Shown one piece after another: positions 53,979 through 61,840 of a stretch of 64,000 nucleotides of DNA; position 1 is the first letter of the stretch; each line of letters starts with the position of its first letter. Below the pieces are notes generated by a model. That model made no database searches. It saw nothing but the letters and a program-made list of their open reading frames with translations, and had not been told where the DNA came from. Both the position numbers and the translations under genes were made by a program. Source of the DNA: Pandoraea cepalis (GTDB lineage Bacteria > Pseudomonadota > Gammaproteobacteria > Burkholderiales > Burkholderiaceae); assembly GCF_902459665.1 (NCBI RefSeq), contig NZ_CABPSL010000006.1, forward strand, positions 124,001 through 188,000, in the 5' to 3' direction.

Positions 53979-54896
53979 CTATCTCGTCAAACTCGTCTGA
54001 TCATTGCGTTGTGGGACGCGCGCGTTTCGCGCGCCACTTCGCCCTGCGTCGTGCAAAGCGACCTTCATTTTTCCAAGCGCCACCTGATGAATCTGGCAGA
54101 TCCGCGCCCGGGTCAACCCCAGCACTTCGCCGATCTCCTCGAGATTCATGTCGAACTCGTAGTACAGCTGCACGACACGCTGCTCACGCGGGTCCAGCGC
54201 GTCGAGCGAGCGCATCAGACTCTGGCGCATGGCGACCAGATCTTCCGGACTGCGCCGTTCGACGAGCGCTTCGTTGGCCGCCATGCCGCCCTCGGCGAGC
54301 AGTTCATCAAAGCTCGCGATGCTCTCCGCATAGCCCGCCATCTCGGCTTCTTCCAGCGCCGCGGCGTCCATCCCCGCATGGACACGCAGTTCTTCACGGG
54401 TGGGCGCGCGCCCCAGCGTGCGTGTCAATTCGCGTTCAGCATCGCGCCGCCGATGCGACGCCTGCCGCAACGTGCGCGGGCGCCAGTCGAGCCGACGGAG
54501 TTCGTCGAGCACCGCGCCGCGAATACGCGTCGCGGCGTAAGCGGTAAAACGTTCGTCCGGGGGACCGTACCGTCGTATGGCATCGAGTGCGGCGATCAGG
54601 GCGATCTGCGTCATGTCTTCCTGCGCCATCGCGACACTGGTCTGCGGCGCCAGCGAGCGCACGATGCGCGCGATCAACGGCATCAGGCGCAAGACCTGCG
54701 TTTGCTCATCGGCGGCCGGGATCGCCTGCCATGCCAGCGGCGACGGTTCCGGCGGCGCAGCCTGCGGCCGCTCGACACGCAACGACGGCGGCGCGCCCAC
54801 GCCATTGGCCGCGCTCGCCGCGTGGGCATCGTTGCGTCTGTCGTCGCGCCTGTCGTCACATGAACGCGCGACGGGGCCGTACATCAGCGTGTTCAT
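53979..54896 (-). CDS. fliA: Sigma-28 factor FliA of the lateral system
   Basis: A 305-residue sigma factor. An unusual 60-residue Arg/Ala/Pro-rich N-terminal extension precedes region 2 (LMPLIARIVRSLAPQ, MTQIALIAALDAIRRYGPP, AYAATRIRGAVLDELRRLDW), region 3 (GRAPTREELRVHAGMDAAAL) and region 4 (LDPREQRVVQLYYEFDMNLE with EIGEVLGLTRARICQIHQ). It matches LafS in Vibrio. It should drive the flagellin and other late genes under FlgM control. Overlaps fliK by ATGA. Confidence 0.94.
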   Translation of the reverse strand: MNTLMYGPVARSCDDRRDDRRNDAHAASAANGVGAPPSLRVERPQAAPPEPSPLAWQAIPAADEQTQVLRLMPLIARIVRSLAPQTSVAMAQEDMTQIALIAALDAIRRYGPPDERFTAYAATRIRGAVLDELRRLDWRPRTLRQASHRRRDAERELTRTLGRAPTREELRVHAGMDAAALEEAEMAGYAESIASFDELLAEGGMAANEALVERRSPEDLVAMRQSLMRSLDALDPREQRVVQLYYEFDMNLEEIGEVLGLTRARICQIHQVALGKMKVALHDAGRSGARNARVPQRNDQTSLTR

Positions 54897-56167
54897 AGCC
54901 GGAATGCCTCGTCATTGCGACCCGCTGCCCCCAATGCGAGGCCCGGGCTCGCGTCGCCGGCCCGGTCGTCGCGCGCATGCCGATCTCGCGCATTGCCCGA
55001 CGCGCCGTCGCCGCCGTGTTGTGGCAGGCTTGCGATACTCACATGGACATCCCCGGCGTGCCGTTGCGAGAGCATGTCCCGCAGCAACCCAACCGTGCCC
55101 TGAACAAGGCTCAGCACCTCGGGGCGCGCCACTTGCAAGCTCACACTGAGCTGCATGGGCGACTTGCGCACGACAATGCCGATCTCGCCGAGCTCCGCCG
55201 GCATCAACCGCATGCGTGCTTCCTGGACGCCGTTCTCCATCATCGACTGCACGCGTTCGAACAGCGTTCGGGAAACGCCCGCGCCATCGCTCGCCGCCAG
55301 CGCTCCTCCCAGCGTTCCGCCCGACACCGTCGCGAGACTCGTCAGTCCAGATATTCCCGTTGCGGTGATCGCTTCCGTCGCCACCGCGCTCCCGGACAGC
55401 GTCGGGGAAAACGCTACGCGAGGCGCATGCGCCAATCCGTCGTCGTTCGTCATCGCCGCGGGCAGCGACCCCACAGGCGGCGGCGACATTGGCGCCCCGA
55501 CGCGTGCAGCAGATGCCGTCGCAGACATTGAGGTCGATGTGTCGATAGCGCCGTTCCCTCGCTCGCTCGGTTGCGCACTGCCCACGGCCCCCTGCATCCG
55601 ATGCTCACGCGCCGCGAGCATCGTTGCGAGATGAGACGCTGCCGCGTCGTCCAGCGATTCGCCGCGACTCGCATACGTGTCGAGCGGCATATACGCGGGC
55701 TCACCCGCATCGAACGTAACGGCTGCTGTCGTGACCGACATGACAGGCATAACCGGGTTGACAGGCATGGTTGGCGCGAGGACGGTGACCTCGCGCGCCA
55801 TGCCTGCGTCGTCGGGTTCCGTGTCGGGCGTGCCGTTCGTGTCGACGGCGTTCTGCGGGTCAGGCCCCGCCAAGGGCATCGCGGATGCGACCGCAGCGCC
55901 GACGCGCACGTCCATACCTTGGCCCAAAGCGGTGTCCGACGCGCCGGACGACACCGTCCACCCTGTATCGGACTCACCGGCCGCTGCATCCGGATCGAGA
56001 CCCTGCGTCGACAAGCGAACCAGCGATGCGGAAAAGTCGTGCGACGCCATGCTGTCCTGGGGGGCCGACACCGCTTGCGCCGAGTCGGCGGGCAACGCGC
56101 CGTGCGCCACCTTGCTCAGTGGGTCCGCACGGGTAAAGGTTGTGAGACGCACGGGGTCAACGATCAT
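54893..56167 (-). CDS. fliK: Hook-length control protein FliK (lateral system)
   Basis: A 424-residue protein. The first 300 residues are Ala/Thr/Asp/Met-rich and low in order, as in FliK/LafE rulers. The conserved Flg_hook domain (about 300-390) has EARMRLMPAELGEIGIVVRK then SPMQLSVSLQVARPEVLSLV. It senses hook length and switches FlhB to filament export. It overlaps fliT by 11 bases and fliA by ATGA. Confidence 0.88.
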   Translation of the reverse strand: MIVDPVRLTTFTRADPLSKVAHGALPADSAQAVSAPQDSMASHDFSASLVRLSTQGLDPDAAAGESDTGWTVSSGASDTALGQGMDVRVGAAVASAMPLAGPDPQNAVDTNGTPDTEPDDAGMAREVTVLAPTMPVNPVMPVMSVTTAAVTFDAGEPAYMPLDTYASRGESLDDAAASHLATMLAAREHRMQGAVGSAQPSERGNGAIDTSTSMSATASAARVGAPMSPPPVGSLPAAMTNDDGLAHAPRVAFSPTLSGSAVATEAITATGISGLTSLATVSGGTLGGALAASDGAGVSRTLFERVQSMMENGVQEARMRLMPAELGEIGIVVRKSPMQLSVSLQVARPEVLSLVQGTVGLLRDMLSQRHAGDVHVSIASLPQHGGDGASGNARDRHARDDRAGDASPGLALGAAGRNDEAFRL

Positions 56168-56456
56168 CGTGCATCCTCAGGTAGCCAAGCGCACCGTCGC
56201 GCCAATGGCCGAGTCCGGCCAATTGTCTGCGGGCTTCCGATGCGGCGCGCTGGGACAGCAGGTAAGCCTGGTCGTGAGCGACGCGGGCATCGCCCATGGC
56301 CTGCGCGAGCCGCGCATCCCGCGCGTCGGGCGCGGGGGCGTGCCGCCAAGCCCGACGAAACAGCGCGTCGGTGGCTTGCAGCAAGTCCCACTCGCGCGCC
56401 GCGGAATGCCGTCGCAGGTCTCGCGCCAGCGCCTGAAAGGTCGCGGCATCAACCAC
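56157..56456 (-). CDS. fliT: FliT/LafD-like small chaperone candidate
   Basis: A 99-residue helical protein. It starts at a GTG (56456) with GGAG 5-6 bases upstream and reads VVDAATFQALARDLRRHSAA; Arg/Ala-rich helices follow (AMGDARVAHDQAYLLSQRAA). It lies between fliS and fliK and overlaps both, the place held by the FliT chaperone (LafD in Vibrio), which binds FliD. Similarity to FliT is too weak to name from sequence alone. Confidence 0.6.
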   Translation of the reverse strand: MVDAATFQALARDLRRHSAAREWDLLQATDALFRRAWRHAPAPDARDARLAQAMGDARVAHDQAYLLSQRAASEARRQLAGLGHWRDGALGYLRMHDDR

Positions 56457-56826
56457 ACCGCGTCTCCAGGGAGCGCCAGCCCTGCGCGAGCTGGGTGACC
56501 ACGGCCGTGACCTCGTCGAGCTTGGCGACATCGCCCTCCACGCTGGCCTGCGCGACGCCGCGCATACAGAAGTCGTACACGGTCGCCAACGGTTGCGTGA
56601 CGCCCGGGCCATCGGCCGCGTCGATGTGCGACGCCAGCCCATTGAGCAGATTCAGGCATTTGGTGACGCTGCGCAGACGCGCATCGTTGCGCGAATGCTC
56701 GATGTGCGCGCGCACGCGCGCCAGTTCGTCGAGCAGCCCGTCGAGCAAGATCAGCATGAGCTGCAACGGGGTGGCGCCCGCGATGCGGGCGTCGAGGTCT
56801 GAGACGTGGTATTCCTGATAAGCCAT
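56449..56826 (-). CDS. fliS: Flagellin chaperone FliS (lateral system)
   Basis: A 125-residue four-helix protein. N-terminus MAYQEYHVSDLDARIAGATP with LQLMLILLDGLLDELARVRA and CLNLLNGLASHIDAADG are FliS hallmarks. It prevents early polymerisation of flagellin in the cytoplasm. It follows fliD by 35 bases. Confidence 0.92.
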   Translation of the reverse strand: MAYQEYHVSDLDARIAGATPLQLMLILLDGLLDELARVRAHIEHSRNDARLRSVTKCLNLLNGLASHIDAADGPGVTQPLATVYDFCMRGVAQASVEGDVAKLDEVTAVVTQLAQGWRSLETRCG

Positions 56827-56861
56827 GTTCGGTTTGACTCCCTAGAGGATGACGACGCGCA

Positions 56862-58280
56862 TCATTCGTCGGATTTGCGCGATCCGCGGAAGAGCGCATC
56901 GACAAAGCTGCGTGTCTCGTTCATTTGCTGGCGAACCTGCTCCGCGCGCGCGAATTCACCGGTGTAGCGGGCGACGAGTGCGCGAAAGCGCGTCTCCAGC
57001 CGGTCCTGTTGCTCGGATAGCCGGCGTGAAGCGATTTCGTCGTTGTCGGTGCGGTGCTTGAGCACGCCGGCAATCTCGTCGGTCCATTCACGGATGCGCA
57101 CCGCGAGCCGCATGCCCGCCGGCTGCTTGTCCAGGTCGGCGTTGGCGTCGCGCTTCATGACGTCGGCACTCTCGCCAAACCACTTGGCCAGCCGTTCCTT
57201 GTCCTCGGCGTAGGCGGCTTCGAAGCGCACCGCGTCGAAAGTGACCGACCCGTCGGCATTGCGCTTCACGCCGAACTGGGCGGGATCGAACGTCTTGCCG
57301 TCGATCGTCACGGGCCTTTCGAAATTGCGCTCCAGGTCGCGCAGCAATGCCCGCACACCGGCGTCGGCATAAAACGGGCCCGCAGGCTTGATGTCTTCGC
57401 GCTTCTCCTCGCCATCGAGCGAGACCGTCGCGCCGGGGGTGCCGGGGTCCATCAGTTCGCGCACCTGCTTGCGTAGCGCGTCGTACGCTTGAACGAGGGC
57501 ACGCATGTTCGCCGCCGTGCCCTCTCGATCCGGCACGACCGAAACACGCGTCGTCTCGGCCCCGGCATCGGCCTTTTTCAACGACAGCGTGATCCCGGCA
57601 AACAGCGCGATCTCGTTGGTCGGATACGCTTCGTCCTGCCCCGCTTGACCGCCGAGCCGCACAATCGCGTTATCGCCTTTCGCAAGCACCGTTCCGGCAT
57701 CGACGTTGGCGCCATCCGTGACGCTGAAGCGCGCGTCCAGTCCGGAGGTCTTCGCCGTCAACAGCAGACGTGGCGTGGCTTCGTTGGCCACGTACCGAAG
57801 ATCGGCACGGACGTGGCCGGTCAAGTCCGGGTCGGTGTTGATGCGTCTGGCGAGCGCCCTGACGCCCTCGGGCGTTGTCAGATCCAGTCCGGACGTATCC
57901 AGCACAATCGCCTCGCGGCGCCCGGCCACCGCCACCGTGCCATTGGCAAGCGTCGCCACGTTTTGGATCTGCACCTGGTGCACGGTGGCGAGTTGTTTCA
58001 CTTGCACGTCGAAATCGAGCTGTTGCGCGCCCTTCTCCAACTTGACGGCGAACGCCTGATCGCTCGATTGCGTGGCCTTGTGCTGACGCAAGTCCGCGCT
58101 GTCGCCAAGGCGTCGCAGTTGTTTCTCGAAAGCGCCCAGCACCTCCTTGAGCGTTGCGACACCGCTTTGGCGGGATTCGGTGCTGGCCTTGTCTTTCCCG
58201 AGGCGGCCGAACTCCGCTCGCATGCGGTTGGAGGCGACATCTTGGGCCAGCTTCTCGATTCGGTCTTTCACTTGCAGCAT
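56862..58280 (-). CDS. fliD: Filament cap protein FliD (lateral system)
   Basis: A 472-residue cap protein, equal to LafB. The N-terminal region (DFDVQVKQLATVHQVQIQNV after a coiled opening), the FliD_C segment with KRNADGSVTFDAVRFEAAYA and the C-terminal coiled coil (EIASRRLSEQQDRLETRFRA) are visible. The N-terminus lacks the usual GLGSGLD opening and starts directly with a helix (MLQVKDRIEKLAQDVASNRM), a lateral-type feature. Starts inside the end of fliJ (13-base overlap). Confidence 0.9.
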   Translation of the reverse strand: MLQVKDRIEKLAQDVASNRMRAEFGRLGKDKASTESRQSGVATLKEVLGAFEKQLRRLGDSADLRQHKATQSSDQAFAVKLEKGAQQLDFDVQVKQLATVHQVQIQNVATLANGTVAVAGRREAIVLDTSGLDLTTPEGVRALARRINTDPDLTGHVRADLRYVANEATPRLLLTAKTSGLDARFSVTDGANVDAGTVLAKGDNAIVRLGGQAGQDEAYPTNEIALFAGITLSLKKADAGAETTRVSVVPDREGTAANMRALVQAYDALRKQVRELMDPGTPGATVSLDGEEKREDIKPAGPFYADAGVRALLRDLERNFERPVTIDGKTFDPAQFGVKRNADGSVTFDAVRFEAAYAEDKERLAKWFGESADVMKRDANADLDKQPAGMRLAVRIREWTDEIAGVLKHRTDNDEIASRRLSEQQDRLETRFRALVARYTGEFARAEQVRQQMNETRSFVDALFRGSRKSDE

Positions 58281-58837
58281 GGCGGAACTCCTGGTTCAGG
58301 GTGGGCACGAGACGCGAAACGCGTGGTTTTCCCCACCAAAGCGACCTCCGTGCGCACTTTGTCAACGCCAGGGGTCGAGGGGATTTCCTCATTTCGCGTC
58401 CGTGCGCTCCCTCCCCGCTGCCAAGTCGCCAGCGCCTCGGCGGCTTGCTCGCGCGACTCGCGCTGCCACGCCGCCTGTCGCGCGGCCGTTTCGTGGCGCG
58501 CGACAAGTGTTGCCACGCCTTCACGCCGACGCTGCGCATCACGCACCGCCTGCGCCGCCACCGACTGCCAGCGCGCCAACTGCGCCATCGGCGCTTGCTG
58601 CGTCTCGATCATCTCCACGAGCGTGCGCTTGTAATCGGCGCGATTCTGAAAGCTGTGCGCACTCGCGCGCGTGCCGTCGATCGCCACGGCGCGATAGAGC
58701 TGCGTGAGCTGGGCAACGTTGCGCGAAAGCCGCCCATGGCGTTGCGCGAGCTGCCGACCATCGCGCTGCGCCGCGTCGAGTTCCCGGTCGCGCATCGACA
58801 GCAACGCGCGCAGGGCACGCGGGACATTGGCGGTCAT
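58268..58837 (-). CDS. fliJ: FliJ-type export chaperone (lateral system)
   Basis: A 189-residue, highly helical, Arg/Gln/Ala-rich protein. The first 145 residues form a coiled coil typical of FliJ (RALRALLSMRDRELDAAQRD, LYRAVAIDGTRASAHSFQNR, MIETQQAPMAQLARWQSVAA). The C-terminal 40 residues have no match. It stimulates the FliI ATPase and FlhA. Start at 58837 overlaps the fliI stop by ATGA. Confidence 0.82.
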   Translation of the reverse strand: MTANVPRALRALLSMRDRELDAAQRDGRQLAQRHGRLSRNVAQLTQLYRAVAIDGTRASAHSFQNRADYKRTLVEMIETQQAPMAQLARWQSVAAQAVRDAQRRREGVATLVARHETAARQAAWQRESREQAAEALATWQRGGSARTRNEEIPSTPGVDKVRTEVALVGKTTRFASRAHPEPGVPPCCK

Positions 58838-60114
58838 CGGCACAGCGCCTCCAGCTGCTCGCACAGCGCGTGCGGCGCACAATGCTCCCCGTCTTGCTGA
58901 CAAAGAAAGTCGAGCATTGCGGGATGGCGCGACACGGCGCGATCGGTCTCGGCATGCGCCCCCGGCACGTAGGCACCGAGCGGGATCAATTCGCGAATTT
59001 GCCGGTACGCGTGCCACTGCGCCTTGAATGCATGCGCCGCGCTCGCGTGTCGCCCGCCCACCGCCTGCGTCATGCAGCGACTCACCGACGCGCCGATGTC
59101 GATCGCCGGGTAGTGCCCCGCGTCGGCCAGTTCCCGAGACAGCACGATGTGACCATCGAGCACTGCACGGGCCGTATCGACCACGGGGTCCTGCATGTCG
59201 TCGCCCTCGGCCAGCACGGTATAGATTGCGCTCAGACTGCCCGAGCCCGCGCCATTGCCCGCGCACTCGACCAGACGCGGCAAGCGGGCGAACACCGACA
59301 CCGGGTAGCCACGTGCCGCAGGCGCTTCGCCGAGCAAGAGCGCGACTTCGCGGCACGCCATGGCGTAACGCGTGAGCGAATCGACGAGCAAGAGCACGTC
59401 GTGGCCCGCATCGCGAAGATGCGACGCGATGGCGTGGCACAACTCTGTGGCCTTCATGCGCTGCGCGGGCGGTGCGTCCGCCGGCGCGGCAACGACGATG
59501 GCCTTGGCAAGCCCGGCGCGCCCGAGTGTCTCGGTCACGAACTCGCCGACTTCGCGCCCCCGCTCGCCGATCAGTCCGACCACGACGATCTGCGCGTCGG
59601 TGTGCCGGGTCATCATGCCCAGCAGCACACTCTTGCCCACCCCGCTACCGGCGAACAATCCCACGCGCTGCCCCTTGCCCAGACTCAGCAGCCCATCGAT
59701 CGCGCGCACGCCCACGGCGAGCGGCTCGGTAATGGCGCGCCGATCCAGCGGTGCGGGCGGCACCCCGTGCGTGTTGAGCAACGCATCCCCGCGCAATGGG
59801 CCCTTGCCATCGAGCGGCCGTCCGAAGGCGTCAACCACGCGGCCAAGCCACGCGGGCCCAATGCGCAGCGCCTGCGTCGAGTGCCCTGGCAGAACGCGGG
59901 CGCCGGGCACCACGTCGGCCACGCACGCATACGTCAATAGATGCAACGCGCCGTCGGCAAACCCCACCACTTCGGCGTCGGTCCATCGACCGGCGGCGGT
60001 CTCGACGCGGCAAGGTTGTCCGAGTGCAAACCGTTGGCCTCGCGCTTCGAGCACCGCACCGTTGGCCCGCGTGACGAACGCCATCGGTGTCGCAAGTGCG
60101 ATTTCGTCGTTCAT
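58834..60114 (-). CDS. fliI: Flagellar export ATPase FliI (lateral system)
   Basis: A 426-residue rotary-type ATPase. Walker A GSGVGKS lies near residues 156-162 (VGLFAGSGVGKSVLLGMMTR), Walker B is in DVLLLVDSLTRYAMACREVA, and the family segment GEAPAARGYPVSVFARLPRL is intact. It unloads export substrates from chaperones with FliH and FliJ. The start at 60114 overlaps the fliH stop by ATGA. Confidence 0.97.
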   Translation of the reverse strand: MNDEIALATPMAFVTRANGAVLEARGQRFALGQPCRVETAAGRWTDAEVVGFADGALHLLTYACVADVVPGARVLPGHSTQALRIGPAWLGRVVDAFGRPLDGKGPLRGDALLNTHGVPPAPLDRRAITEPLAVGVRAIDGLLSLGKGQRVGLFAGSGVGKSVLLGMMTRHTDAQIVVVGLIGERGREVGEFVTETLGRAGLAKAIVVAAPADAPPAQRMKATELCHAIASHLRDAGHDVLLLVDSLTRYAMACREVALLLGEAPAARGYPVSVFARLPRLVECAGNGAGSGSLSAIYTVLAEGDDMQDPVVDTARAVLDGHIVLSRELADAGHYPAIDIGASVSRCMTQAVGGRHASAAHAFKAQWHAYRQIRELIPLGAYVPGAHAETDRAVSRHPAMLDFLCQQDGEHCAPHALCEQLEALCR

Positions 60115-60824
60115 CGTTGAGCCTCTTCTGTCTCGGTCGGCCAGGGGGCCTGTACGCACGCGTCGACCCAGTCGGCCAACCGCCGCTTCACGGCTTCCTG
60201 AGCGGCCGTTTGCCGACCGTCGCACCCGGCGTCGTACCAGAGACCGTCGACGTCGACGCGGCCGTTGCCGCGAGCGAGAGAAGGATCGGCAACGATGCGC
60301 CATCCCGGGGGGGCGCCATCGTCACCGATGCGCGCCGCGAGCGCGTGTGCGTCGTCGGGGCTGACGTACACGGTGACGCCCTCGCCGCTCGCGCCCAACT
60401 GCACCAGCAGTCGCTGCACGATACCGGCGATATCGGCCGGCGCCGTGTGCAACTCGCGCTGTACGATCGCTTGCACCGCACGCGTCGCCACGTCGCTGAT
60501 GACGTCCAGCGCGCCTGCCGCGAGTCGCGCGTGCACCTGCTCGCGCGCCGCCCGCAGCGCCGCAAGCGGTAGAGAGATCGCGTCGAGTTCGTCGCGCAGC
60601 CGCACGGCGTACAACGCCTGCAAGCGCGCCTCGGCAGCTTGCTCGCCATCGGCGCGTCCGGCGTCGAACGCTTCCTGCCACACGGCACGACGCGACTGCG
60701 CAGCGCCATGCGCCAAGCCCTGCGAGTACGCCTGCGCACGCAGGGTCTCCAGATCAGGCGGTACGGGCACCCACCCTCGCTGCGCGGCGGCATCCGACTT
60801 CGTGCCAAACCGGTGCGGCTTCAT
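60111..60824 (-). CDS. fliH: FliI regulator FliH (lateral system)
   Basis: A 237-residue protein. Opening MKPHRFGTKSDAAAQRGWVP gives a proline/Trp-containing N-terminus expected to bind FlhA and FliN. The middle has Gly/Ala helix repeats (AYSQGLAHGAAQSRRAVWQE then AFDAGRADGEQAAEARLQAL). The C-terminal domain resembles the V-type peripheral stalk (VTVYVSPDDAHALAARIGDD, ending ADWVDACVQAP). ATGA overlaps with fliG and fliI. Confidence 0.88.
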   Translation of the reverse strand: MKPHRFGTKSDAAAQRGWVPVPPDLETLRAQAYSQGLAHGAAQSRRAVWQEAFDAGRADGEQAAEARLQALYAVRLRDELDAISLPLAALRAAREQVHARLAAGALDVISDVATRAVQAIVQRELHTAPADIAGIVQRLLVQLGASGEGVTVYVSPDDAHALAARIGDDGAPPGWRIVADPSLARGNGRVDVDGLWYDAGCDGRQTAAQEAVKRRLADWVDACVQAPWPTETEEAQR

Positions 60825-61840
60825 TCGAGCACCTCGCCGTCTGCCAGACGCAGGAAGAGATTCGCGTCGCGCGCTCGCGTGCGCAGCGCCGCCATGATCT
60901 CGCTGCGCGCGGCGTCCACGCGCGCCGCCGACACCGCCCCGAGACGCTGCATCGCCTGGGCGAGCGCGTCCTCCTGAAGACGGGACATGCGCTCGCGCAC
61001 GACTTGCCGCATGCGGGCGTCGGTCCCCTTGAGCGCCGTCGCCCACGTTTCGGTCGACACCTCCCCCACGGCCAGATCGATCACTTCCGGGGCCTGATAG
61101 GCCAGGATGTCAAAGCTGTACAGGTTCGCCTCGACGGACTCCGCCAGCGTGGCGTCGTGCGCGCGCAGGGCTTCCATGAGCCGCTTTTGATCGTCGGGCA
61201 CATGGCCGATGATTTGCGCCGCGAGCCGGGTGCCCGGGACATCGGCATTGTCGGCCGACAGTCCGGCGAGACAACGGTCCGCGATCAGTTCCAGATCGGC
61301 CAGCAGTTCGCGATCGACGCGCGTGAGCTGTGCCGTCGCCAGCAACAGTGCTTCCTGCTGCGACTCGGGCAGCGCACGAAGCAACTGTCCCGCGAGGTCG
61401 GCGGGCAGATACGCGAGCAGCAACGCCTGCATGCGGTGATGCTCGCGCGAGAGCACGTCGGCGAGCCTTGTCACGCTCACCCATTGCAGGCGCGCCAGCT
61501 TGGGTCGAACCCGATCGCCATAAATGCCGTCGAGCACGTTGCTGGCGATCCCCTCGCCAAGCGCTGCGGCGAGCGAGCGTTCCAGGTAAGCGCGCGGTGC
61601 GGCGTTCGCACCGCCATGCTGTGTACAGGCGTCGAGGAATTGGTCGACGATGGCGTGCACGTCGTGCTTCTTCACGCTACCGGCACGCGACATGGCGTGT
61701 GCCACGCGCAATAGCTCGGCGGGCGCGAGTTGCGCCATCACGGCGGCGGCAGCCCGCTCGCCCATACAAAGCAGCAGCACGGCGGCGCGGTCGACGCCAT
61801 TGATTTCACTCAGCGCGGAAGTGTCAGCGGGAAGCGGCAT
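60821..61840 (-). CDS. fliG: Divergent rotor protein FliG (lateral system)
   Basis: A 339-residue protein with the three-domain FliG layout. The N-terminal part opens SEINGVDRAAVLLLCMGERA and binds FliF. The middle domain has EHHRMQALLLAYLPADLAGQ, in which the FliM-binding EHPQ motif has become EHHR. The C-terminal torque domain has YSFDILAYQAPEVIDLAVGE and ends near ALKGTDARMRQVVRERMSRL. The usual LDDRSIQ charge cluster reads YQAPEVI. The ATG at 61840 is chosen (MPLPADTS), overlapping fliF by 17 bases. Confidence 0.9.
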   Translation of the reverse strand: MPLPADTSALSEINGVDRAAVLLLCMGERAAAAVMAQLAPAELLRVAHAMSRAGSVKKHDVHAIVDQFLDACTQHGGANAAPRAYLERSLAAALGEGIASNVLDGIYGDRVRPKLARLQWVSVTRLADVLSREHHRMQALLLAYLPADLAGQLLRALPESQQEALLLATAQLTRVDRELLADLELIADRCLAGLSADNADVPGTRLAAQIIGHVPDDQKRLMEALRAHDATLAESVEANLYSFDILAYQAPEVIDLAVGEVSTETWATALKGTDARMRQVVRERMSRLQEDALAQAMQRLGAVSAARVDAARSEIMAALRTRARDANLFLRLADGEVLE

